Shown: in pieces, positions 45,001 through 56,082 of the stretch
Layout: the number at the start of each line of letters is the position of its first letter
Position numbering within the stretch: position 1 is the first letter of the stretch
Source: Phytophthora quininea
Taxonomy: Eukaryota > Oomycota > Peronosporomycetes > Peronosporales > Peronosporaceae
Assembly (NCBI GenBank): GCA_011947345.1
Contig: JAAVTG010000783.1
Span: forward strand, 62,001 to 126,000
Direction: 5' to 3'
DNA: 64,000 bases
Position numbers and translations under genes: made by a program
The notes under the pieces: model-generated
The model's input: the letters and a program-made list of their open reading frames with translations, nothing else
What the model was told of the DNA's origin: nothing
Database searches by the model: none

Positions 45001-45789
45001 GCAGCTCAAGAACTTGTGAATGAGCTGTATCCGACGTTAGGTCCTGACAGCAGCCTTGGTTTCCTCGACGTATTACGACGCATCAGTGAACTGTTAGCTG
45101 AAGTCACCAAAGAGCTGTCGATGCCGCCGCCGTCGTCAGGGACCGGACCTGCTTCGACCTTTTCCACCAATCCGTACCAACAGCCACGCCAAACTGGACG
45201 AAGACATAATGGGACTAACCTTGACATGCACAGTTCGGTGCTACCGATGAAAACGTTGTCACCGTCGTCGTTGAAGAAACATTTGGCAGTCTCTCACGGA
45301 TCGCCACGCGCAGGAAACGCATCTACCATCCGACGAAAGCTGCTGCAGGAGAGCAGACTGAAAGACCATTTGGATTCCGACTACGGTCTCCAAAGTGCTG
45401 CAGTTCTTGTGAGGCACGCTTTCAAGGGTTTGGCGCCTCGAGAGATGGTTGTACCTGTCGACAATGGCGAGTTCGAAGCCACGTGCCGGGCCAGTGACGT
45501 TAAGCACGTGTGCTATCGCCTTGGACTTGACTTGGACATGTACGAGCAGCAACTCGTGGTGGACAGCGTGGATGATGAAGACACCGGCTTCGTGTCATCT
45601 CCCGACCTGCTGGACTTCTTCATTCGCCTCGCTCAGCCTGATGAGTTTTCCTCTTCCGTGCCCAAGGCGAAAGACAAAATCAACGACGTAGATGTTCGTC
45701 GGTCTGTAACATTCCACGACCCAGTCAACAGCGACGAGCAGTACTACCAGCACATGCGAGGCTGCCGTCCCAACCCGATCGTGCATTAG
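42035..45789 (+). CDS. Large multi-EF-hand protein, 5 exons
   Basis: The exons 42035-42083, 42175-42471, 42539-43379, 43453-43680 and 43743-45789 join in phase to 1153 residues without any frame loss. At least one clear EF-hand loop is near the N-terminus (FSLNGDGHLDLREF). Several degenerate EF-type helix-loop-helix units follow, such as IFLKMDVMSSGKVSPEELELALSHIG, ALFWTLDPQGHGFVKAQDFYDHL, SICERMDDRRTGTVSLTEML and VVDSVDDEDTGFVSSPDLLDFF. Most lack full sets of Ca-binding side chains, so only a few sites may bind Ca. Long Ser- and Pro-rich linkers separate the units. No catalytic domain or membrane segment is seen. The design resembles EF-hand scaffold proteins common in flagellated protists, but that role is inference. 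Confidence 0.82.
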
Positions 45790-45943
45790 ACGGAACCATA
45801 AGTAATAAAGCAATGAATTACAATATTCCTGCAATGAACAAACCCCAGCTGCAAATACTCACGCCACCAAAGCAAAATTAGAGCTCACGTGTATGTTCGC
45901 AGCACTTGTCACTTGCATTTGTTTCAATTCAAAGACATTCACC

Positions 45944-46414
45944 ATGGCGACGGTGCCGTCTGGAAAAGGTTTGCCGCGGCTCAAGTACACCCCAGCAGCG
46001 TCACAGAAGCTCATGCTGACTAAAGACGCAGCCAAGATGAATCGCGTCACAAACGGCATCGGCGGAGCTCTCGACAGCGTGCAAATGAGAATCGAAATGC
46101 TGACTCGAGAGATCAAAGCGGACGAAAAGGGCAAAAAGGACTACGACGAGCAGCTTTTCCGACTGAACCAACGGCGACTGGACTTTGAAGCGAAGCTGAG
46201 GGAAGCTCGCGAGTGGAGTGAGCTGTTCGAGAGCAAGATCAAACCGCTCGCAGGGAAGTATACCGAGACAACAGACAACATGCAAGGCCAATACAACGAT
46301 GCCAAGTTGCGGCACGCTCAGGGAATTGTCGTGCTGATGGAGAACTTTGACTACCACCCGGAGTTCAAACGCTTCAGCGACACCTTCTCGGCGGTGCCAT
46401 TCAAGCCAAAGTAG
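45944..46414 (+). CDS. Small coiled-coil protein, unknown function
   Basis: A single exon of 156 residues starting at the ATG in CACCATGGCG. After a short basic lead (LPRLKYTPAASQKLMLTKDAA) it is almost wholly helical and charged between residues ~35 and ~125, with a heptad-like pattern, and ends in the tail FSDTFSAVPFKPK. There is no membrane or signal segment. The frame is well-defined and its composition is clearly coding. I do not recognise the family. A cytoskeletal or flagellar coiled-coil protein is a guess. It is convergent with PTEN, with a gap of about 90 bp. Confidence 0.7.
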   Translation: MATVPSGKGLPRLKYTPAASQKLMLTKDAAKMNRVTNGIGGALDSVQMRIEMLTREIKADEKGKKDYDEQLFRLNQRRLDFEAKLREAREWSELFESKIKPLAGKYTETTDNMQGQYNDAKLRHAQGIVVLMENFDYHPEFKRFSDTFSAVPFKPK

Positions 46415-46506
46415 ATAACAGCTACAATCGACAAGCCACAATACACACACTAGCGAGGAATACTTTTTCTTATCAACGTGCGAGTTTCTGGCGGTTTTGC
46501 ATTGGC

Positions 46507-47840
46507 CTACACGTGATCTGGGCCGGCAACAAGCATTTCCAGCTCGAACGCAGCTGGCAGACGACGGTGCTTTTTGTCCCGAGCTACCCAGTCCATTTCG
46601 GAACGGGTAAAGACGACACGTCCAGTTTCTTTGTCTGTACATGCACCAGACACAGCGTTAAACACACACAAGGACAAGCCCAACAAAACTTGCATACCTG
46701 GCTTGAGGAAATACGTGTTGAACCAAATCTTGAAGTGCTTCGCACGCATGCAGCCGTTGACACGTTCGCGGTAGAATTCCAGCATAACACTTCCACTGAT
46801 GTCCTGCTGTAGCTCAAAGTCGTTGCAGCCAATCTCCTGATGAAGAAGCGTCTTGGGCGATCCATTCGAGTTGAGAGTGAAGATCCTCAGCCGTAGTTTT
46901 GGAAGCTTTACTGCGGTTAGAGTGTTGTGCAGCGTCAACTTGCGGATCGTAAAGCTAGGCTCGACGATATCTTGTCCAGGGACGGAGGACTGCACCAGCA
47001 GAGCAGCGTAGTAGTTGACCCATTTCTTCTGGCTCACAACGGTCAAACCACGTCGATCGTTCACTCGTTCGCGGTTGTATCGATCAATGGCGTCCGAAGC
47101 GGACGAGGAAAACCCCATACGCATCAGCAGCATGCAAGCCATCATACCAGCTCGACCTTTGCCCGCCTGACAAAATATATAGACAACGATACAGTCAACA
47201 ATCACTTCCTTATTCAAATATGCTGGAGCCTACCTTGCAATGAAGAGCAACGACATTCTTCTCGTTGGCATTGAGCCAAGCTGCAGCCTCCTCACAGAAT
47301 GTCGTCCTGCAACGGAAACAAGTAGATGAATAAGTTGTTTCACCCCGTGATTGAAAATCGTTGCGGCCCGTACGCCATCTGCAAAGTCGGCACGTTGTGA
47401 TCTTCAATTGGGAAGCACTTGGATCGCTCTTCGAACACACGTGGTGCGTAGCTGATTGTAAAGAAAGCACAGGCTAATGTTGGTGATACTGTACTTGGTG
47501 AACTGTTCTCCCAACGCACCAGCGGTTGGATTCGTCACAGAAGTTGAAGACGAAGTAGTGGTCTGCATGTCGCTCTTCCAGCAACTGCAGTACCTCGGCT
47601 CTTGGATTGCGAAAGAGATATTCCACTCCGACTGCCGGATAACCTGCACATACATTATAATCAGTTTTATTAGTTGCGATTTTAGTCGAAAAGTGTGCAC
47701 CTACCCATGACGATGATGCGCGGGTGCACGTAGCTCAGGTCCAGATCGAAGCCGTCTTGCCGGAAGCGGCGCTTGTTCTGAGAGACGAGAGCCCGCGTCA
47801 CGCCCAGCATGCGGCTGCAGACGGTGGGGCGTGCCACCAT
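46507..47840 (-). CDS. PTEN: PTEN-type phosphoinositide 3-phosphatase
   Basis: PTEN removes the 3-phosphate from PI(3,4,5)P3. The exons are 47840-47705, 47643-47520, 47451-47374, 47306-47234, 47166-46698 and 46634-46507, all in phase, giving 335 residues. The N-terminus has [25 protein letters not shown], closely like the PTEN lipid-binding start. The catalytic loop is HCKAGKGRAG (Cys136, Arg142), formed across an intron. Both PTEN-type lysines are present, but the usual Thr after the Arg is Ala143. A C2 domain follows ([14 protein letters not shown] to [10 protein letters not shown]), then the final helix [24 protein letters not shown] Pro- or Ser-rich regulatory tail is absent. The protein is shorter than human PTEN (403). 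It is divergent from APC6. Confidence 0.92.
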
Positions 47841-48292
47841 GGGCGCGAGTCCAAGAATGAGAGCTGTGTTCTGCGGATTTTACTAACTGCCGATGACTTG
47901 CGCTTTGTATGGAAAGCCGTTTTCTTGACGAAAAGACATATCGCAGCCTAACGAAGGTAGTGCCAAGTACGACAAAGAAGTTCGCAGCGTGTCCACGATT
48001 TGTTTAACCCCAAATCTTCAGCTGCAGTGTCGCTGCTGGTCTCACCTGTGCTTGTCAGTCGGGGCCTGGACGCAGTGAATTCCATTGATGACGATCGAGT
48101 AGGACTCTATCTGATCTTGACATTAATATGGCTACATTTTGAAAAATAACTTTACGAAAGTTTACTGTAATATTCGCAATACGCAGATTGAGAAGCTGTC
48201 ATTGCTCCACACCTTGCTGCGCTCTTCTTGTCAGTCCACTGCACGTGCTCTCCGCTGCCCTCACTCCCTCAACTCCTTCTCTTCCATCTCCC
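47841..48292. promoter_or_regulatory. Divergent promoter region, PTEN / APC6
   Basis: About 450 bp separate the two divergent starts. The part around 48110-48180 is AT-rich. No gene and no recognised motif are seen. Confidence 0.35.
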
Positions 48293-51185
48293 ATGGCGCC
48301 TCCTACACCCGCCAGGCCGCCCACATCTTCTATTCGCGGCGGCTGGCGCCAACCGTCGCCCGTCCAGACGCCGGAGTGCACCACCCGCACGTTGGCCTTC
48401 GATTCCGCCGCTTCCAGCGCCGCAGAGGACGCCAGCACCCGCGCCAGAAAGAGACGACGCCGAGTAACGCAAGCTTCAGCCTTCATCAACACCAGGAGGC
48501 CGCTGGACGACCAGGACGACGAGCAGAAGACGCAGGAGCAGGAAGACATGAATGTTGAAGGCTACAGGGCCTGGAAAGACCAAGTGGACGTCCGCCAGGC
48601 TACGCACAGTTCCAATGGAGATGAGGAGCCAATGGAGGTGACCAAACCGTCGCCTTCTAGTCGAAAAGTCAAACCAAACAGAAATCAACTGGCGATGGAG
48701 AGACTGAGGGATCTGGTGACCAAGTGCAGCCAGCAGCATCATTCAGGCTCAGCTCTGTTTTACGCAGACAAACTAGTGACCATGTCAAGACAGCCAAGTG
48801 ACGTGCTGCTGTTCGCTGACGCCTGTTTCAGGGAGAAGCAGTTTCATCGAGCCATTCACGCCATCAAGAAGGCCAAACTGGTGGAGCTGAGGAGGAAGGT
48901 GGAGATGCCCAGCTATAGGACGCTGCGAGCGTATTTGTTGCTAGGCCAGTGTATGGTGAGTAGAGATTAAGTGGTAGTGGTTGACCGGTTCAAGACTGAC
49001 TGGGTGCTGTGCAGTTAGCGATTAAGCAAAAGGAGGAGTGTCTGGAGATGATGAGCGCTGTTTTGCCGGAGCGCGAGTGCGATGTGGTTCTCTTTGCCAA
49101 GAAGGTGCAGTTTGCAGCGGGTGCGAGTGCGGAAGGTATTAATGTGGTGGCGTCGCTGGCGCTGCTCATGGGCGAAACGTACGAAGCTGTCGGCAACCGA
49201 GAGAATGCTTGTGTGTACTTCCGCATCGCGCTGCGCTGCGACGTCCACTGCTCGGAAGCATTTTTCCACCTCTTTGATAAACAAATGCTGTCTGCCCAAG
49301 AAGAAAAAGAGCTGGTGGCGTCGCTGGACTTCTCAACCGATGACATGCAATTATTGGAGCTGCTGTACAGCACGCACATTGGAAAGGTGCGTCCGTGAAA
49401 AGATCTCTAGTGAGATGCATGGTAATGACGTCGCTTATGCAGTACGCCTCAAGCCCATCAGTTGAGGAGAAGTTTACACAGGCGGACCAAGAATTCGGTT
49501 TGGCTGACAACTTAGATATGGTATCTAAGCAAACATTGTCAGTGTGATGGTGGAACTTCTAACTAAACTTTGCCGTTGAATACGTACAGAATGTTACCAA
49601 GGCCGAAACATATTATTATCAGCATGACATTCAGAGAGCACATGAAATCTGTGAAAGGTACACACGCTTGTGGTTGTTAAGGACAGCTTGAGCGAGCAGC
49701 TAGAGTTAAAGCTGAATGTGTGCTATTGAACTCGACAGTGTTCGTGAGCGAGATCCGTTCAATTTCCGAGTGATCACGGTCTCCGTAGCAACGCTGGTCG
49801 AACTCGGTAAAAAGCGAGAGCTTTACCACTACGCTCACCAAATGGTAAGCAACTCATCATTCCTTCTTGGTCATATCGTACAACGCTGATCGTGTCCCTG
49901 TTTGTATAGGTGGACGTATACCCAAACAAGGCGCCAGCCTGGTATACTGTGGGGTGCTACTACCTTTTAATTCAGAAGTATGAGGCGGCACAACGATATT
50001 TCCAGTACGTATAGATGCCTAAGATGCGAATGTCAGAGGCTCACAAAGCGCATGTACTTGCAGCAAAGCAACTTCCATCGAACCGAGTTATGCACCAGCA
50101 TGGATTGGGTTTGGAAATTCGTTTGCAGCACAAGACGAGAGTGACCAGGCCATGTCGTCCTACAGAACGGCGTCAAGTCTTTTCCAGGATCCCACCTACC
50201 ACTGCTGTACATTGGGATGGAGTACCTACGCACCAACAACTTGGTTCAGGCTCAGGAATTTATTCGGCAAGCACGCGTCATGTGTCCAACTGACCCACTC
50301 GTTCATAACGAACTGGGAAGCGTCTACTACAAGGAGAAGGATTATCCCAAAGCGATCGAAATGTTTACCAAGGCATTAGAACTGTGCAAGGGTCTACCAG
50401 AGGTGCGACGTTGTGTCAATTTGCCGTTCATCATATCGCAACTAATATTCTTTTCTCGATAATTTCTAGCGGCTAATGGAGTCGTGGGAACCAACACTTT
50501 TCAACCTCGGATACTCCTACCGCAAACTCCGGTGCGTGATATATATTGTGGAAAAAAATGATTCGGTAGGACATAGCACTAACGACCATCTTTTCTGGTC
50601 ACAGAAAGTTTGATGAGGCTATTCACTACTTCCAAAGTGCCCTTCGGTTATCCCCTAGAAGTGTCCGTTTATATTTCCTTTACATTCGCCATTGAGCACT
50701 GAATCTGACTCGCTTTGTAACAGGCATCAATTCTTGCGGCACTTGGTTTTACGTACCATATGAAAGGAAACTTGGAAGAAGCTATCGAATCCTATCATGC
50801 GGTAAGGCGCTATAGATCGTACGATAACTCTTCGCTATGATTCTCATCAATCGTTTTTTTTTCTTTTTGCCAGGCCCTCGCATACTCCCCAGAAGACACA
50901 CTCGCCGGTTCGATGATTACTGTGGCGTTCGAGGAATCGCTGTCCGCCGGGCCTGGGTCTTTTCCTGAGTTTTCAGAGCCTGCAGAGGATGCGCCTAAGA
51001 CTAGTGGCCTGACTCCCATGACGAAAGCTCTGACGACACGGCGCACTGCAGGGCTTGATGACAGCGTGAACATTAACCGGCGACTGGACCAGTCGTATAG
51101 CAGCATCGAGCGCAGCAGACAGTCGTTGGCCTGTTCAAGCCTGGACTTCTCGGATGATAGCTCCATGATGAACGTGGACGAATAA
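48293..51185 (+). CDS. CDC16: Anaphase-promoting complex subunit 6 (Cdc16), one apparent frameshift
   Basis: This is a TPR scaffold subunit of the APC/C ubiquitin ligase. I trace eleven exons: 48293-48955, 49015-49386, 49443-49520, 49590-49657, 49739-49844, 49910-50004, 50064-50402, 50470-50531, 50605-50662, 50724-50801 and 50874-51185. The first ~130 residues are low-complexity. The TPR array follows, with APC6 landmarks AWYTVGCYYLLIQKYEAAQRYF, APAWIGFGNSFAAQDESDQA, GMEYLRTNNLVQAQEF and NELGSVYYKEKDYPKAIEMF. Frame is lost at GG 50187-50188 in exon 7; one more G gives 743 residues and restores the conserved link into LPLLYIGMEY. The C-terminus is Ser- and Asp-rich. It is convergent with the IQ gene, 85 bp away. 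Confidence 0.9.
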
Positions 51186-51270
51186 AGTGAGCTGTCCGCC
51201 ACTGACAATGTTTCGTGGATTATATGTTACAGCTAATTGCGCTCTGGCGATGGTCGTGGGGTTGTAGCCA

Positions 51271-54200
51271 TTAGGCCCAGTATTGCTCACCTGTGATGTT
51301 ATTGTAGTAATACGCTGCTCCAGTGTACTGGTCGAAGAACTTTTCCCAAGGATCGGGCGGGACAGCATCTCCAGCTTCTCCTGGCGCTACCTCGTGCTCA
51401 GCTGGCATTACTGTGGGTACTGCAGGAGGGTACTGCTGAATTGGCTGGGCCATACCTGCGTTCCCATACGGCATGATCGGGTTGCCGTACATCATGGCTT
51501 GGCCGTATGCTGCCGCTGCTGCTTGGAACGCGTAGTTCGCTGCTGCAGCAGCGGCGTAGTTTTGCTGTGTTGGCGGCATGCCAGCAATCGGTGCGTACGC
51601 TCGTGCTGCGTAGTAGGCAGCATTGTTTTGCTCGTAGTAGTGATACTGACCGTACTGATCGTAGTACCCATACTCGTCTGCGTAGCCTTCGGCAGAGGCT
51701 GGATAGCCATTCGCATCGACCTGGTTGGTGGCAGCGTAGTCGGCATATCCTGCGGCTGCTTCCTGCTCCAGTTCGGCTGTTCGACCCGTTGCTTCCATCA
51801 CAATTTCCATGGCCTTTGCAGAAGGTGTCGCTACGGGCCGAGTCCAGCTTGCTTCCTGCGTGCGGATGTTGTAAAAGTACGAAGCTTGCGCGTTCTCGTC
51901 CCAGTATTCGACCCATTCATCCGCCCGTGAAGCATCATCGCCAACGGCCTCGCCAGCGTCAGTGTCGCCTTCGCCGGCTTCGATCATTGCTTCGGCCACC
52001 TTCGCTTCGGCTGCGTCGATGGTTTCCTGCATCGCCTTCGCTCGGTCTTCACGCTCCTTGTCGATTTTCTTCTGGATGGCTTTGACACGTTGGCGATCCA
52101 AGTACCCACGAGCCTGTGATTGAATCTTCATGGCAGCGGAGTTGCGCAGCGCAATGCGTTCCTTCTCCTTTCGGGCGCGCTCAAGCATTTGGACCTCGAG
52201 CTCCTTGATCTCCTGCTCTCTCGCGCAAGCCTCGTCGTCCATCACGGCCTTCAGTCGTGCCAAAGCCAGCTCTTTTTGCTGTTCGGCCTGAAGTCTCAAA
52301 CGCTGGTCCTCGTTGTGGATGCTCGCCATAGCCGCCGCCTGAGCTTGCTGTAGTTTTTGCAAGCGCTTCCGAGCGATGCGCTTCATGCAGAATGCCTGGA
52401 CTTTCATGCGTGCTTGGTCTTTTGAATAGCCTCCGCAGCGTGTTTGAGGTGCGCAGCTTCTTCCTGCAATGTGTGATTCTGCTTCTCACTCTCCTGTTTG
52501 CTGGACGGACGAATTGGCAACAGGGACGCCATTTTGAGCGTGGCCAGCTCTTCATTCTCCTGTGAACGCATTGCCGCCTCCTTCTCAAGCTGCGCCTGCT
52601 TCTCCAATTCGATTTTCTCACGAAGTCGCTGAGCCTCGAGTTTTTCAGGCGGTCTTGCTCCACGTGAGCATCGATCTCTCGCTGCTGCATCAAAGTCTCA
52701 AGTCTCAGCCGTGCCAACTCCTCCGCTTCCTCTCTGTGACGAGCTTCTTCTTCTTCTCGCTGTTGGGCAAGCTCACCCCGGAGTTTTTCGGCCTCTTCGT
52801 TAGCCGCACTCGCCTGGAACATCAACTGCAGCTTCAGTTTGAGCAGCTCTGCTTCTTGTTCCTTGCGAAGTTGCTCAATCTCGTCGTGAGCTTTCTCGGA
52901 GGCCATCATGGAAATTCTCTTTTCAAAATCCCGCCGTCGTCGAAACAAGAGTCGACGAGCGCCAGCACGACGTATGGCACATTGGATAACGATAGCAGCA
53001 TAGTTCCGACCGAGTCGTAGTTTTTCCTCCTGTTGGCGGCGCTCCATCTCTCGCTTCCGCCGAAGGTAATTGCATTTGGCAAAAATCGTCGAGCACAGGA
53101 TTGAATTTTCACCGCTGCGCGAGTCTTCGTCTGATGTACCAGTCGTTCCAGTGCAAGACGAGCTTCTTCTCGGTACTTGACCTGCAGCTGCTGTGCCAAC
53201 TTTCGCGCTTGTTTCCCTCGAAACACCTTCTGGATGCGAATAGCTGCTCTGGCTCGAGTTCGTTGCTGCGAAGCCAGCTTCGCCCGTTCGTGATCTAGCC
53301 TCCGAAGTTCGTTCCGAGCTAGTCTTCCTCGAGCGATGCCCTGGATTTGCCTTGCCGCCTCATTCTCATACTGCAGTTGGAGTTTCTCGGCTTGCAGACG
53401 CAAGTGTGAAGCTAACCGACCATGATACCCGCGCCAGAATGCTTGGATCTTCAATGCGCTGCTGTTCATGAGCGTGAAGTTCATCCACTTGAGCTTTTCG
53501 AACCGAGCGCGCTGTGCTCGACGGCGTGCCAAATACCCACGGAACAGCGACTGGATTCGCACCGCACTGGTAAGCCTGCGGAAGCGCTCAAGCTTGGTGT
53601 CTTCCTCTCGCTTTTTCTTGCCTACCAGAAATTGTTTTCGCGTGCTAGCACAACGCCAACGTGCTTGGATTCGTATCGCTGCTGCCCGTTCCAGAGCGAG
53701 TCGTTCCCGATGGAGTTTTTCCGTTCGTAGTCTTTGAACGCGTCGCCGCGCCAGACAAACGCGAACGAAACATTGGATGGCCAAAGCTGCACTGATCTGC
53801 CTCCTGATGTTGAAGACTCGTCGGCGTGCAAGAAACCCACGAATGGATCTCTGGAGAAGCACCGCACTACGCTCACGAAGCAGGCGGGTGAATCGACGTT
53901 TTCGCTCTCGTCGAGCGAGGTAGCAACGGATGCTGCATTGAATAATAAGTGCACAGTCATTTTCCAGCTTGGTGCGTTGGATCACGGCTAGAAGTTCCTT
54001 CCGCTGGAAATTCCGGAATGCACGTTGAATTCGGCATGCCGCAAGGGTTTCCCGTTGAGCTTTGAAGAGAGCTTTTGCTAGCCGCTTTCCCGTGTATCCT
54101 CGGTAGCAGCGTTGCAGTAAACTTGCAGCTTCATACTCCAATTTAGCTTGGCGCTTTCGACTCATCAGTGTCCGAGCGATATGTCCGCGAATGAGTGCTT

Positions 54201-55990
54201 GTATGTGAATAATAGCAATATCCTCTTTCATTCGCTGTCGAAGAAGGCGAGCCAAGTCGCCGCGTACAACTCGTTGGATTTCAATTGCGGCACTATGCAT
54301 TTCATTGCGAGAGTCCAGGATGCACTCGGTTTTCCAGCGTACGAGCTTCCGTCGTGTCACTTTGCGCCTCCATTTGATCATGATCGCAGTCAACTTCTGG
54401 CTGCCTTTGCACTTGAGGAACATGTTGGCTTTAATCTTATTGCGCTCAAACATGCGGAAGGCCTCCCATTTCTGAAACGCGCGCGAGAGTTGTTGAAATT
54501 GCAGACGCATGAAGATCTGGTGAACTTTCTCCATGCCCCATCGGTGGCAGAAGATTTGGGCTTTGAGAGAAGTCACGGGACAATGTTGTTGGACCCACTG
54601 CAGTCCCTCACGCACTTTCGAGTTCAATTCCTGAATGCCGTACTCAGATAGTGCTAGCTCGCGTCGTAGCCCAACAATGTCCACTTTCGATCCAGGCCGA
54701 AGACAAGACGGAGTAGGACGAGACACGACCAGCGCTTTGTGGGGCTGCAAATGGCGTTTGGCTGGTCTTGCTGCAATCTTCAGTGGTGGCAATGCTTGAC
54801 CAGAAACATTTGACTTCAGACTGAAGCCAGGGCTATAGGTGCTGCTCCCGGTCATTGTCGGGCCACTACCGGTCACTCCCATGGTGTTTGCAACCTGAAG
54901 CAGTCGCTTGCGAGCCCGCATCAACGCCATGAACTCGTCGAAATTAATTTCTCCGTCGTGGTCTGTGTCCGCTTGCTCGATAACGGAGGCCAACTCTGCA
55001 TCATCCATGTCTTCCCCGAAGCAAGCAATAATTGCCGCAGCTCATCAGGTGAGATGGAGCCGCTGTCGTCAACGTCAAACTCTTGGAATTCTTCATAATA
55101 CCGCGCGGTCATAGATCCGCCCTCGTCGTCCGTGTCTTTCTGGTGCAAATCGTTTCCAAAAGCGGCGTCCAGACGCTCGTACTCCTCCAGTGTCAAATTC
55201 AAATGCGTAGCGATTAACGCTTTCTGTCGGTGCTCTTCGTCAAGATCCTCAAGTGGAGTTGCAGGTTTGGCGAACTTGACACCATTTTCACCGTCCGAGT
55301 CGTAATCGAAAGCGTAATGCGCCGAAGATCGATGATGTCGTGTAGACGAATGGTGCGCTACATTCCTGTTGAACTCTGTGTTTCTCTTCGTCTTTTTCTT
55401 GTGTTTGGCAGGGGATGATCGTGAATAAATGGCTGCCGTATCATCATTTTGTAGTTCTTCAGTGGAAGGTCTGACTTTAGCACTGTCGATTCTCAAAGCT
55501 TTCCTTCGAACAACTTGCAAGTGGCGCTTTCGCTTTCGATGCTGCTTGTGTCGCTTCTTCTCACTTGCGTGGTTATTGCTCAGATTCAATGCCTCCAGTC
55601 TGGCAGGTGGAGCAGGATGCCGTCCTCGACTTCTCGGAGTACGCACATTTGAAAACCTGACTGAATAGCCATACTCATCTTCGCTGCTTCTTGGGCGATG
55701 CCTTGAGCCAGGAGGCAGTAAACTCTTTAAACTGTTGAGGTCTAAGTAGAACAAGGAGCTGTCGCTGGTTGACACAGTCAAACTTGGCAGAGAGATCGAC
55801 GTAGAGGGCAGTGGCTTGACATTTGTGCTTTGAAAAGCCACGGCTCATGTTTCTCCACATCTCGCTGGGGTGCACGTCGTCGTCGTAAAGTTTGGCTCTT
55901 GGCATTAGAAATCGGCGGCGCCGGAGGAAACGAAGAGTACGACGAAGACATACGCCCAAGACGACGATCCTCCTCATTGTTGTTGCTCAT
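51271..55990 (-). CDS. EF-hand / multi-IQ / WW protein, five apparent frameshifts
   Basis: This large cytosolic protein starts at the ATG at 55990. The N-terminal ~270 residues are basic and Ser-rich. EF-hand loops follow (DVDDSGSISPDELRQLL and ADTDHDGEINFDEFMALM), then a long array of IQ motifs, as in myosin necks or ASPM (for example ALAIQCFVRVCLARRRVQRL). Next is a highly charged coiled coil, a WW domain (VEYWDENAQASYFYNIRTQE), an Ala/Tyr/Gln-rich stretch and a WW-like unit at the very end (WEKFFDQYTGAAYYYNNITG). Frame is lost at A4 55833-55836, C4 55014-55017, A5 53081-53085, T5 52641-52645 and T4 52420-52423. One base at each gives exactly 1574 codons. Calmodulin binding is likely by family. 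There is no motor domain. Confidence 0.8.
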
Positions 55991-56082
55991 GATCGAAGCG
56001 CCTTCTTGCGATGGCGAAGCTTTCAAGTCGAAACGGATAATGCAATGCACTTGAATATCTCTATCTGTGATGGTCGGTCTAT

